Part shown: positions 53,570-62,298 of the stretch, piece after piece
How the letters are laid out: each line of letters begins with the position of its first letter
Position numbering within the stretch: the stretch's first letter is position 1
Source of the DNA: an uncultured Fodinibius sp.
GTDB taxonomy: Bacteria > Bacteroidota > Rhodothermia > Balneolales > Balneolaceae
Length of the DNA: 64,000 nt
NCBI GenBank assembly: GCA_913056455.1
Contig: CAJXMJ010000001.1
Span: 1,054,001 to 1,118,000, forward strand
Reading direction: 5' to 3'
Notes under the pieces: model-generated
The model's database searches: none
What the model was told of the DNA's origin: nothing
The model's input: only the letters and a program-made list of their open reading frames with translations
Translations under genes and position numbers: made by a program

Positions 53570-53657
53570 TGCTGATTAAAAATATAAGACAATCAAGGAA
53601 TTTATCAAACAGTATTAAACCTGTATCTATAATTTTAGAAAAATACAGGTTCTAAAA

Positions 53658-54677
53658 TTAGCAACCGCAAGAAGAGCGTATCTTCAGTGAAGTAGGAATC
53701 TCTATTTTTTCGACAGTTCCATCATCCTCTTCAATAAAACTGATCAGCTTTTTCGCGGCTTCTTCTCCCATTTGATAGGCGGGCTGGTGAACGGTAGTCA
53801 ACGGAACATCAAGTAAAGAAGAGCGGATATCGTCCGTAAAACCAACAATGGCAATATCCTCAGGAATTGTCAGTCCATACTCTTTAATGGCTTTAATAGC
53901 ACCAATAGCAGTAGGATCATTTACAGCCACAACTGCTTCCGGATGGTTATCTCCTCCCCTCTCCAAGAGTGTAATCATCGCCTCGTATCCGGTCTCCTCT
54001 TTAAATCCTGCTTGAAGAATCCACTTTTCATTAATTGTTAAATTATGGGCATTTAGAGCATCCTTATATCCAAATAGGCGTTCTTTCCCGATAGAAACTT
54101 TCTGCGGTCCACTTAAGTGAGCAATTTTTGTATAACCATGTTCTTTAATTAGATGCTCCGTAATTTTCTTGCTACTCTCCCGATCATTTACGCTAACACA
54201 GCTGGCTCCAATATTTTCAATGCAACGGTCAAAAAATACTACTTTTGCTCCTCCCTCGATGATACTTTCATAAAATGAATAATCTTCACGAGTCAACGAT
54301 GATGAAATAAGCAATCCATCAACACGCTGGCTTCGTAATGTTTCAATTGCTTCCTTTTCACGGCTAAACAACTCGTTGGCATTGGTCAGAAAAAGTTGGT
54401 AGTCCGATTTATAGGCTACTTCTTCGATACCGCGAACCACTTCAGGGAAAAAAGCATGAGTAATTTCAGGGATAACAACTCCAAGCGTATGGGTTTTTCG
54501 TGACACCAAGCTTTTAGCCACACGGTTGGGGGTATAACCCATGCTTTGTGCTTTTTCGCGAACTCGCTGCTTGGTCTTTTCATCTACGTTATCCCGATCG
54601 TTAAGAGCACGGGATACCGTCATGGCTGAAACGCCGAGCGCCTCGGCAATATGTTTAAGTGTTACATTGGAGCTCAC
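53658..54677 (-). CDS. LacI-family transcriptional regulator
   Basis: This DNA-binding regulator of 339 residues has an N-terminal helix-turn-helix and hinge helix (TLKHIAEALGVSAMTVSRAL, NRVAKSLVSRKT) and a periplasmic-binding-protein-like sensor domain (HTLGVVIPEITHAFFPEV to the C-terminus). Its gene lies directly before the galactanase gene, with a CG-centred palindrome between them. It is therefore the likely repressor of galactan use, with galactose or a galacto-oligosaccharide as inducer. The inducer is an inference. Confidence 0.95.
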   Translation of the reverse strand: MSSNVTLKHIAEALGVSAMTVSRALNDRDNVDEKTKQRVREKAQSMGYTPNRVAKSLVSRKTHTLGVVIPEITHAFFPEVVRGIEEVAYKSDYQLFLTNANELFSREKEAIETLRSQRVDGLLISSSLTREDYSFYESIIEGGAKVVFFDRCIENIGASCVSVNDRESSKKITEHLIKEHGYTKIAHLSGPQKVSIGKERLFGYKDALNAHNLTINEKWILQAGFKEETGYEAMITLLERGGDNHPEAVVAVNDPTAIGAIKAIKEYGLTIPEDIAIVGFTDDIRSSLLDVPLTTVHQPAYQMGEEAAKKLISFIEEDDGTVEKIEIPTSLKIRSSCGC

Positions 54678-54770
54678 AAGATTTGTCTTAATTACCCTTT
54701 ATGCCTGCGTAAGGTAATTATAATTATCCTTTTTTATTAGGAGGCATTTAATGTCTGGTATTTCGGGTGA

Positions 54771-55814
54771 CTAAAAGGCCCAGTATAAAGTTAGCCTTGG
54801 AATAATATCGGTTCCAGGTGACATCCCTTGGTCATTTTCCCCATATATTATAGCTTCGATATTCGGCATCAGATGAATCCGATCAGAAAGTAAAAAGTCG
54901 GCTCCGCCTACCAAAAAGGTAGATTCCACCTCCTCGGCAAAAGGGATATACGAATTCCCACTTCCACCTCGATATCCGTCAAAAAGATGATCAGCGCGTA
55001 AATACCCTTTTGTTGAATCATTGATTTTAAAATTAGTAAATACTGATACGAGATCCAGGCTTTGTGCTGATAAACCAAGTTGCCCCTCTCGATAGTGGTT
55101 TGAATATAGTGCCCCAACATTCAGTACCTCCGACTGGTAACCTCCCAAAAGCTGGGCAGTGTAACTGTCGGGATCATCCGTCCGGTCATTATAATCCCCG
55201 TACCCTTGTAAAACAACATTATCATTTAGATGATAAGCCAATGAAAACATCACTTTCTTGCCCCGGTCAATTTCAGGCTTATTGCTATTACCATTCCCAA
55301 TGAAAAAATGATAATTGAGATCGCCGGATGGTGTCACATTTCCTTTTACGGATAATCCAAAATCCCGCGAACTGCCAAAATCGTAAAGATCCTGTGGAGA
55401 CTTCTCAACAGAACGATATCCCCAAATATCTTCCGTTAATCCCCAAGTGGGCGTTGAAGAAATCCCGGCTAAAATAGCATGATTTTCATTTTGCCATTTT
55501 AAGTAGGCGTCCTTGACATTCGGTATCATCTCCGGATCAGACTGAAAATCTCCAGCTGAACTCATCTCGAGACGAACCCTGGTAGAAAATCCCTCACTCA
55601 AATTATGATCGTAAGTTGCATAGATTCGGCGAAACCAAAAGCCGTTTTTCCCTTCGATGTCCTCATTATGGTGCTGAGCCATCCAGTAATAATCAGTAAA
55701 AATAGTGCCGCTTAAAGTAGCGTCATCCCCCAAGTCGACTTGAGCAACCGATTGAATACTAAAACATGTTAAAAATAAAAAACATAGTAATGCTATCCGT
55801 TTCATAACCATCAT
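54771..55814 (-). CDS. Outer-membrane porin-like beta-barrel protein
   Basis: The 347-residue protein has a signal peptide (RIALLCFLFLTCFSIQSVAQ). Alternating amphipathic strands continue to a C-terminal LTLYWAF, with the terminal Phe usual for outer-membrane barrels. Segments such as FRRIYATYDHNLSEGFSTRVRLE and VKDAYLKWQ recall phosphate-selective OprP/OprO-type porins. It lies between the pst operon and the galactan regulator, all on the same strand, so it may import phosphate or serve the sugar locus. The former fits the fold better. Starts at 55814 or 55805 (MKRIALL) are both possible. Confidence 0.82.
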   Translation of the reverse strand: MMVMKRIALLCFLFLTCFSIQSVAQVDLGDDATLSGTIFTDYYWMAQHHNEDIEGKNGFWFRRIYATYDHNLSEGFSTRVRLEMSSAGDFQSDPEMIPNVKDAYLKWQNENHAILAGISSTPTWGLTEDIWGYRSVEKSPQDLYDFGSSRDFGLSVKGNVTPSGDLNYHFFIGNGNSNKPEIDRGKKVMFSLAYHLNDNVVLQGYGDYNDRTDDPDSYTAQLLGGYQSEVLNVGALYSNHYREGQLGLSAQSLDLVSVFTNFKINDSTKGYLRADHLFDGYRGGSGNSYIPFAEEVESTFLVGGADFLLSDRIHLMPNIEAIIYGENDQGMSPGTDIIPRLTLYWAF

Positions 55815-55925
55815 TTTTGTGTGCTGATCTGTTTTATGTGCTAACTATAACTTACTGCAAGTTGTATAAGGTTCGGAGCGAAAAGTTAAAGAGTTTGCAG
55901 AAAGATTCCGTCTTGAACCATTACA

Positions 55926-56639
55926 TTAAACGGTAGAATTACCTGACTCTTCATTGCCGTTGTTATTTTTTGACTTCATTTTTTTATGCTTAAGCACCTT
56001 TGCCTCAATATAAAAAATGAGTTCTTCGGCAATATTCTTTGTCAAATCACCTACCCGTTCCAGTTTTCTGACAATGGAAAATAAATACAAGTAATTGTGG
56101 GTCTGACTCACATCGGCTTCAATAAGCTCAGCCGTCGATCCGGATACCTCCCTATTTATTTTATTTAACGTCTCATCCAACCTAAAAACTTTTCTGGCCA
56201 GATCGGTATCCTCAGTTATAAAGGCATTAAATACATTACTAACCATCTTATTAGCCGTACTGTACATTTCATCCAACCGCATTGTTTTTAACGTGTCTTC
56301 ATCGATTTTACGACCAAAATCAGCAATATATTTAGCAATACTGTTGGCATGGTCTCCAATACGTTCCAGATCAGAATTTATTTTAAAAGCAGCCATTACA
56401 AAGCGTAAATCTACCGCTACCGGATTGTGAAGAGCTAACAAATTCTCGCAATCACGGTCAATAGTAAGTTCCAGGCTATCAACTCTCTTTTCGTTAGCCA
56501 TAATCTCATGTGCAAGTTCCTCATCAAAATCGTGGAGAGCTTTTTGTCCCTTTTCAAGCTGATTTTTAACCAAAAACATCAGCTCTAAGACATTATCTTT
56601 TAATAACTTGAGTTCACTATCCAAATGTTGTGGTGCCAT
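55926..56639 (-). CDS. phoU: Phosphate-signalling protein PhoU
   Basis: The 237-residue protein has two PhoU three-helix repeats with the metal-binding ExxxD patterns (MANEKRVDSLELTIDRDC, SDLERIGDHANSIAKY, and in the second repeat RKLERVGDLTKNIAEE). PhoU links the Pst transporter to the PhoR/PhoB sensor system and limits phosphate uptake. It is the last gene of the pst run, 42 bases after pstB. The Lys-rich tail is longer than usual. No phoR/phoB pair is seen in the window. Confidence 0.96.
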   Translation of the reverse strand: MAPQHLDSELKLLKDNVLELMFLVKNQLEKGQKALHDFDEELAHEIMANEKRVDSLELTIDRDCENLLALHNPVAVDLRFVMAAFKINSDLERIGDHANSIAKYIADFGRKIDEDTLKTMRLDEMYSTANKMVSNVFNAFITEDTDLARKVFRLDETLNKINREVSGSTAELIEADVSQTHNYLYLFSIVRKLERVGDLTKNIAEELIFYIEAKVLKHKKMKSKNNNGNEESGNSTV

Positions 56640-56681
56640 CTTTCTAATATTTTGTGTAAAAGTTGACTAACTGATGAATTC

Positions 56682-57512
56682 TTATCCGAAACGTCCGGTA
56701 ATATAATTCTGTGTACGATCTTTCTCGGGATTCGTAAATATTTTTTGGGTATCGCCATATTCTACCAAATTACCCATATACAAGAAAGCTGTATTATCAC
56801 TTACGCGCGCTGCCTGCTGCATGTTGTGGGTCACAATAACAATTGTAAACTCTTTTTTTAGCTCATGAATAAGATCCTCAATTTTACCGGATGATATAGG
56901 GTCAAGCGCTGAAGTAGGTTCATCCATTAGTAAAACAGAGGGTTTCACTGCCAGTGCCCGTGCTATGCAAAGACGTTGCTGCTGTCCCCCGGATAACGAT
57001 AGCGCCTGCTTATCCAGATTATCTTCTATTTCGCTATAAAGGGTAGCCTGCTTCAGGGATTCAATGACTCGGTTTTCGATAAACTCTTCATCCTTAACAC
57101 CCTGTATACGTAATCCGTACGCTACATTTTCATAAATAGATTTTGGAAAGGGATTTGGTTTCTGAAAAACCATTCCTACTTTTTTGCGAAGCTCTTCTAC
57201 TTTTATCGACTCGTCATAGATGTTTTTATTATCTATCAGGATTTTCCCATTCATATGAAACCCATCAATATTGTCATTCATACGGTTAAACAATCGCAGA
57301 AATGTCGATTTTCCGCATCCTGACGGACCAATAAAAGCGGTGATTGAATTTTCTACAATATCAAGGCTGATATCCTTAATAGCCTGAAAATCATCATAAA
57401 AAACATCAATATTTTCAGCCTGTAATTTAAAAGAACGATTATTTGGGTTCAGTTTGGGCTTTGTTTCCACTTGTGATGTTTTGGGTTGTTGGCTTGTCGT
57501 TTCTGAATCCAT
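56682..57512 (-). CDS. pstB: Phosphate ABC transporter ATP-binding protein
   Basis: The cytoplasmic ATPase of the Pst importer has Walker [10 protein letters not shown], the PstB signature [19 protein letters not shown], Walker [14 protein letters not shown] and the switch His in [18 protein letters not shown] 57512 (MDSETTSQ) is preferred; a GTG nine bases earlier is possible. A 30-residue hydrophilic extension precedes the ABC domain, which starts at [14 protein letters not shown]. It follows pstA by 34 bases. Confidence 0.97.
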   Translation of the reverse strand: MDSETTSQQPKTSQVETKPKLNPNNRSFKLQAENIDVFYDDFQAIKDISLDIVENSITAFIGPSGCGKSTFLRLFNRMNDNIDGFHMNGKILIDNKNIYDESIKVEELRKKVGMVFQKPNPFPKSIYENVAYGLRIQGVKDEEFIENRVIESLKQATLYSEIEDNLDKQALSLSGGQQQRLCIARALAVKPSVLLMDEPTSALDPISSGKIEDLIHELKKEFTIVIVTHNMQQAARVSDNTAFLYMGNLVEYGDTQKIFTNPEKDRTQNYITGRFG

Positions 57513-57546
57513 GCTGATCACTGAAAAATTTTTAAAATATTCGTTA

Positions 57547-58404
57547 TTACCACTCCATTTTGCTTTGCCACTTATTGCGTAAATAGACCGCTATCCCATT
57601 CATAATAAAAGTAATTCCCAGAAGCACAATAATAGCAGCGGCCGCATTGATGATAAATTCTTCTTGCGGACGCGATACCCAGTTATAAATTTGTACTGGC
57701 AATACCGTAAATTCATCCAGCGGATTTTGTGGTGCAAAAGGCACATATACCAGGGCTCCCACAACTATAAGAGGTGCTGTTTCACCAATAGCTCGTGATA
57801 GTGCCAGAATCACGCCCGTTAATATACCGCCGAATGAGGCCGGTAATATTTGGTGCCAGATCGTTTGCCACTTGGATGCACCCAACGCATTAGAAGCATC
57901 CCTGATAGAGCTTGGAACCGCTTTGATAGCTTCTCGTGTTGATACAATGATAATTGGCAAAATCAATAGCGATAAAGTGAGTGCCCCGGCTAAAATACTA
58001 TTCCCCATCTGCATCATGCGGACAAAAACCCCCAGACCCAACAGACCATAAATAATAGATGGCACGCTGGCCAAGTTTGAGATATTTATCTCAAGAAACT
58101 TACTCCAGCGATTTTCCGGGGCGTATTCTTCTAAATATATACCAGCACCCACTCCCAACGGAAATGAGATTAATGTTGTAAATACCATAATCCAGACAGT
58201 ACCCATCCATGCAGTATATATACCTGATTCCTCGGCAAATCGGGATGGCAACTGGACTATAAAGTCCCAACTCAGCCGTTGAACCCCCATATAGATTACA
58301 AAACCAATAAAAATAGCAAGAACCACAATGCCACTTATACTGGCTATGATACCCGTATACTTAAACGCCTTATCTTTCAATCTGTTAAACTTAGCGTTAT
58401 TCAT
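57547..58404 (-). CDS. pstA: Phosphate ABC transporter permease PstA
   Basis: This 285-residue inner-membrane subunit has six predicted transmembrane helices, the BPD_transp_1 domain and the ABC-contact loop in [26 protein letters not shown] second conserved stretch is [17 protein letters not shown]. Its ATG overlaps the pstC stop by 8 bases (ATGAATAA), so translation is probably coupled. It forms the phosphate channel with PstC and is powered by PstB. Confidence 0.96.
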   Translation of the reverse strand: MNNAKFNRLKDKAFKYTGIIASISGIVVLAIFIGFVIYMGVQRLSWDFIVQLPSRFAEESGIYTAWMGTVWIMVFTTLISFPLGVGAGIYLEEYAPENRWSKFLEINISNLASVPSIIYGLLGLGVFVRMMQMGNSILAGALTLSLLILPIIIVSTREAIKAVPSSIRDASNALGASKWQTIWHQILPASFGGILTGVILALSRAIGETAPLIVVGALVYVPFAPQNPLDEFTVLPVQIYNWVSRPQEEFIINAAAAIIVLLGITFIMNGIAVYLRNKWQSKMEW

Positions 58405-59272
58405 ACTTTTCCTGATACCTGTTTTTAATCCAGAAACTGATATTATTCAATATAAATGTGACTACAAACAACATGATACCGGCGGCAAATATCGTTTGGT
58501 AAGCCACCGTTCCCTGGGGTACATCACCCGAACTAACTTTCACGATATAAGCAGTAATTGTTTCAATAGGTACTGTGGGATCGAAAGTAAATACCGGTGT
58601 CTGTCCTGCTGCAATAGCTACAATCATCGTTTCCCCAATGGCACGAGAAAGCGCTAAAATTATGGATACCATAATGCCCGACGAAGCCGCAGGAACCATC
58701 ACACGAAAAGCTGTTTGGAATCGTGTTGATCCCATCCCATACGAGGCCTGACGCAGCGAATCAGGAACTGCAGCCAACGCATCCTCACTTAGTGAAGAAA
58801 CAAAAGGGATAATCATAATCCCCATTACAATACCCGGGGAAAGAGCATTGAAACCGGATAAGTCGGTTATAAAAAGCTTTAGAAAAGGAGTTACAATCAT
58901 CAGCGCAAAGAAACCATACACAACGGTAGGCACTACCGCCAAGACTTCCAATAGTGGTTTTAGCACCTTTTTAAACCGCTTGGGAGCATATTCATTCAAA
59001 TAGATGGCAATAGTCAATCCAACCGGCAAGGCAACGGCAATGGCAATAAAGGTCGTTAGTAACGTACCCGATACCAGCGGCAGAATTCCGTAGTTTTTAT
59101 CTGCAAATAATGGCGTCCATTCGGTTCCGGTTAGAAAATCGGTAATGGGTACTTCACGAAAAAAGCCAAAGGACTCGTACAGTAAAACCGCAATAATACC
59201 GACAGTCGTGAGAATGGTAATCAAGGCACAAAAGGCCAGAACCTTCTCAATGATTTTCTCTTTGATATTCAT
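58397..59272 (-). CDS. pstC: Phosphate ABC transporter permease PstC
   Basis: This inner-membrane subunit of about 291 residues has six helices, a periplasmic loop (PITDFLTGTEWTPLF) and the ABC-contact loop EDALAAVPDSLRQASYGMG. I take ATG 59272 (MNIKEKIIEK). A longer frame from TTG 59308 adds 12 residues but its start lies inside the stem of the hairpin at 59295-59329. It overlaps pstA by 8 bases and follows pstS after that hairpin. Confidence 0.94.
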   Translation of the reverse strand: MNIKEKIIEKVLAFCALITILTTVGIIAVLLYESFGFFREVPITDFLTGTEWTPLFADKNYGILPLVSGTLLTTFIAIAVALPVGLTIAIYLNEYAPKRFKKVLKPLLEVLAVVPTVVYGFFALMIVTPFLKLFITDLSGFNALSPGIVMGIMIIPFVSSLSEDALAAVPDSLRQASYGMGSTRFQTAFRVMVPAASSGIMVSIILALSRAIGETMIVAIAAGQTPVFTFDPTVPIETITAYIVKVSSGDVPQGTVAYQTIFAAGIMLFVVTFILNNISFWIKNRYQEKYE

Positions 59273-59294
59273 GAGCCGGGTTAATGATTGAGTC

Positions 59295-59329
59295 CTCTGC
59301 TCACTCAAATTCTGAGCAAATGAGCAGAG
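59295..59329 (-). promoter_or_regulatory. Hairpin between pstS and pstC
   Basis: CTCTGCTCA (59295-59303) pairs perfectly with TGAGCAGAG (59321-59329) across a 17-base loop, without a T-run. It lies 12 bases past the pstS stop. Such hairpins usually protect the upstream message or weaken read-through, which would raise PstS over the membrane subunits. Confidence 0.6.
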
Positions 59330-59341
59330 AACTCTAATTAA

Positions 59342-60271
59342 TTAATTTACTGCTACCGTATCAGAGGCAAAGCTGCGGAATGCTGATTTCTGGGCCTTAA
59401 TATCCTCTTCTGGCATAGGTACGTAACCCACATCCTGAGCTAACTCCCCGGCATTATCAAAATAAAATTCCACAAATTTTTGTACAGCCGGACGCTTCGC
59501 AGCACTCTTAGCTACATAGATATATAAAGACCGTGACAACGGCTTATAAGTACCGTTTTTAACAGTTTCCAGCGATGGTTTAACGGGACCGTCTCCGGCA
59601 TCAATTCCAATTAGTTTCAGCTGATCAGCATTCTCTTCATAATAAGCCAGTCCAAAATATCCGAGCGAATATTTATCAGAAGATATCCCTTGTACTGCTA
59701 CATTGTAATCGGCCACGGCATTGAAATCAGTGCGACTGGCACCCGATTTTCCATTGATTACTTCCGTAAAGAAATCGTAAGTACCATGGGCTGTATTAGG
59801 ACCATATAGACGAATTTCTTCATCCGGCCATCCCTCACGAATATCGCTCCACTTCTGTACTTCGCTGTCAGCCTTCCAAATTTTGTTTAGTTCTTCCGGC
59901 GTCAGTGTATTAACCCAGTCATTATCTTGATGTACGACAATGGAAATACCGTCTAAAGCAATAGAAAATTGCTGATACTCAATGCCATTTTCTTCTGCCA
60001 ATGCTTTCTCCTCTTCGGATATTTCCCGGGATGAATTTGATATGTCCGTTTCTCCTCGAGTAAATTTCTTAAACCCGGCACCCGATCCTGATGAGCCAAC
60101 AGAAACCCGAATATCAGGATCTACTTTTCTAAATTCTTCGGCCACAGCTTCAGTTATGGGATAAACGGTCCCCGAACCATCAATTTTAATTTCTTGCTGT
60201 GATCCGCCCGAACCACAGGAGTAGAGAAACAGACCGCCAAAAAGGATGAGAGCAAATATTTTTTTAACCAT
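59342..60271 (-). CDS. pstS: Phosphate-binding protein PstS
   Basis: The 309-residue predicted lipoprotein (lipobox LFLYSC, Cys about 19) is the periplasmic phosphate receptor. Phosphate-site segments are DGSGTVYPITEAVAEEF, VGSSGSGAGFKKFTRGETDISNSSR and YGPNTAHGTYDFFTE. It starts at ATG 60271 and is the first gene of pstS-C-A-B-phoU. A direct repeat of TGTTAA with an 11-base period upstream (60356-60372) looks like a Pho box. Confidence 0.96.
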   Translation of the reverse strand: MVKKIFALILFGGLFLYSCGSGGSQQEIKIDGSGTVYPITEAVAEEFRKVDPDIRVSVGSSGSGAGFKKFTRGETDISNSSREISEEEKALAEENGIEYQQFSIALDGISIVVHQDNDWVNTLTPEELNKIWKADSEVQKWSDIREGWPDEEIRLYGPNTAHGTYDFFTEVINGKSGASRTDFNAVADYNVAVQGISSDKYSLGYFGLAYYEENADQLKLIGIDAGDGPVKPSLETVKNGTYKPLSRSLYIYVAKSAAKRPAVQKFVEFYFDNAGELAQDVGYVPMPEEDIKAQKSAFRSFASDTVAVN

Positions 60272-60653
60272 TATCTCAGATATTTTGTATTGACATTTTT
60301 AAATGTAGTGTACTGAAATTCAGTGCCTAAATGTATTTTAAAATTTCGAACCTTTTGTTAACTCAGTGTTAATTCTTGAATCCCAATTCTTTTCTATTAT
60401 CCACAGCAAGCCATTTGCAATGTATGGCTTATAAATCTGTGTGCTTAAAACGATAATTTATATTCGCAGCTTCAGTGCCTTTTTCAGTAAGCATATTCAT
60501 TTTTAGATTCAATTTTCAAATCATCAATTTTTTAAATTTTGGCAATTATCTGAAATCAAATTCCTCATCTTGGAGTTAGGCGCGAATATCGTAACTTATA
60601 AAGTTCTCTTAGAACGAAGAATCACAATAAATTCACATTGAGTATTTCAATTT
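60272..60653. promoter_or_regulatory. Divergent promoter region of pst operon and NYN gene, with Pho-box-like repeat
   Basis: No gene is seen in these 382 bases. At 60356-60372 TGTTAA occurs twice with an 11-base period (TGTTAACTCAG TGTTAA); on the minus strand this is TTAACA-CTGAG-TTAACA. Direct repeats of TTAAC with this period are the Pho-box form in several phyla. The site is about 85-100 bases upstream of pstS. The rest is AT-rich without recognisable motifs. Confidence 0.5.
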
Positions 60654-61397
60654 ATGGATCAGGATACATCGCATAAATTAGCAGTCCTAATCGATGCTGA
60701 TAATGCCCAGCCTTCAATTATAGAGGGACTTTTGGCAGAGATCGCAAAATATGGCACAGCCAACGTAAAACGTATTTACGGCGACTGGACTTCTACTAAA
60801 TTACGCGGGTGGAAAGAACATCTTCTGGATCACTCCATTCAACCCATTCAACAATTCGGATATACGACTGGCAAAAATGCGACGGATAGCGCTATGATTA
60901 TTGATGCTATGGACCTGCTTTATACCGGTCAATTTGACGGTTTCTGTATTATATCGAGCGACAGTGATTTTACTAAGCTGGCGGCTCGTATTCGCGAAGA
61001 AGGATTAGTAGTTTATGGGTTTGGTGAACAGAAAACACCGGATCCCTTTGTAGCAGCCTGTGATAAATTTATTTATACCGAAGTACTTCGCAGCGAGGAA
61101 GAAGCCGACGAAGATTCTTCTATCCAGCAGATGTCAACAAATGAGCTTAAGCAAGACACCAAGCTTGTTAACCTGATGCGCAATGCGATCGAAGCTTCAT
61201 CAGATGAAAGCGGCTGGGCACATCTGGGCCAGGCCGGCAGCTATATCGCCAAGCAATCTCCGGAATTTGATCCCAGAAATTATGGGTACCGGAAGCTCAG
61301 CAACCTGGTAAAGGCGGTCAAACTCTTCGAGATTGAGGAACGCTCCACTGGCGAAGGGCAATCGAAAGCTGTTTATATTAAGGATAAACGGAAGTAA
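60654..61397 (+). CDS. NYN-domain (LabA/DUF88) protein with LOTUS-like C-terminus
   Basis: The 247-residue protein has an N-terminal NYN/PIN-like domain (about 8-150) with the acidic metal-site residues of this RNase fold: VLIDADNAQPS, ATDSAMIIDAMDLL and IISSDSDFTKLA. The C-terminal part (about 165-245) fits an OST-HTH/LOTUS winged helix, quoted as LMRNAIEASSDESGW and YGYRKLSNLVKAV. LOTUS domains bind RNA, so an RNA-processing or RNA-decay role is likely; the target is unknown. Its stop is one base from the end of the convergent ftsX gene. Confidence 0.9.
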   Translation: MDQDTSHKLAVLIDADNAQPSIIEGLLAEIAKYGTANVKRIYGDWTSTKLRGWKEHLLDHSIQPIQQFGYTTGKNATDSAMIIDAMDLLYTGQFDGFCIISSDSDFTKLAARIREEGLVVYGFGEQKTPDPFVAACDKFIYTEVLRSEEEADEDSSIQQMSTNELKQDTKLVNLMRNAIEASSDESGWAHLGQAGSYIAKQSPEFDPRNYGYRKLSNLVKAVKLFEIEERSTGEGQSKAVYIKDKRK

Positions 61398-61398
61398 T

Positions 61399-62283
61399 TT
61401 ATTCTGAAATGGAAGTCTCCTTAATGAACCTTCGGGCAGCCCACTGACTGCCCCAGAATCCCATAAACATAGCCAGCAATAGCATTGCCCCACAGAGATA
61501 ATACCAGCGACCAAAAGGCCATTCTAAAACACCCAGCTGGGGCAGATATTCAGGGAGCAAGTAGTGAAATGTAGCATACATTACTCCTATTGATAGCAAT
61601 CCGGCAATCAATCCCTGTATAATCCCCTCTACCACAAATGGGCGTCGGATAAATCCATTGGTAGCCCCAACGAGTTTCATTGCTTTAATAAGGTCCCGTT
61701 TGGCATAAATCGTTAAGCGAATCGTATTAAAGACCAAAATCATAGAGGCCAATAAGATAAGGATTCCCAATCCCCCGCCAACCATAGCCGCGGTCTCGAA
61801 ATTTGATTCTATACGCTTCAATAATTTTTGATTAAACCGTACTTCGTCAACCCCCCGATAAGATTGAAGTTGGCCAACAAGCGAATCAACTTGCGAAATC
61901 CGGGCATTTGGATCAATATTCAGTTTAAAAGAAGCGGGCAAGAATTTTAGATCGGCCAGCGAACTACCCGCCGAGCCAAACTCTTTTTCAAAAACAGCCG
62001 CCGCACTATCCTTCGATATATACGTCACATCCTGAACAAGCTCCTCGTCCTTCAGTCGTTCCGAGAGCTCATCAGTGGTTCGCTCATCTAAATCCATCAA
62101 AAATACTTCTACATCAATTGATTTTTTAAGCGACTGCGCCACCTCATAGCCGTTATAGCCCAAGCGGGATAATAACCCTAACAGCAATACCGCAATAAAG
62201 AGCGAAAATATAGATGTAAATGCTGCGAGTTTTGCCCGGCTTATTCCGGCTATACCCTCTTTAACGACGTAACCTAAACTCAT
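61399..62283 (-). CDS. ftsX: Cell-division ABC-type protein FtsX
   Basis: The 294-residue membrane protein has the FtsX layout: a short cytoplasmic N-terminus, one helix (about 20-42), a periplasmic domain (about 45-165, with VEVFLMDLDERTTDEL and YISKDSAAAVFEKEFG), then three helices to the C-terminus. FtsX with FtsE controls cell-wall hydrolases at division. ftsE is not adjacent, which is common in this group. It follows the barrel-protein gene by 15 bases, so the two may be co-transcribed. Confidence 0.93.
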   Translation of the reverse strand: MSLGYVVKEGIAGISRAKLAAFTSIFSLFIAVLLLGLLSRLGYNGYEVAQSLKKSIDVEVFLMDLDERTTDELSERLKDEELVQDVTYISKDSAAAVFEKEFGSAGSSLADLKFLPASFKLNIDPNARISQVDSLVGQLQSYRGVDEVRFNQKLLKRIESNFETAAMVGGGLGILILLASMILVFNTIRLTIYAKRDLIKAMKLVGATNGFIRRPFVVEGIIQGLIAGLLSIGVMYATFHYLLPEYLPQLGVLEWPFGRWYYLCGAMLLLAMFMGFWGSQWAARRFIKETSISE

Positions 62284-62298
62284 TTTTATGGTTGTTTT

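Noticed and set aside
54751-54774. Plus-strand ATG behind AGGAGG upstream of the lacI gene
   Set aside because: The frame is only seven codons (MSGISGD) and runs against the surrounding genes; the ribosome binding site match is probably chance.
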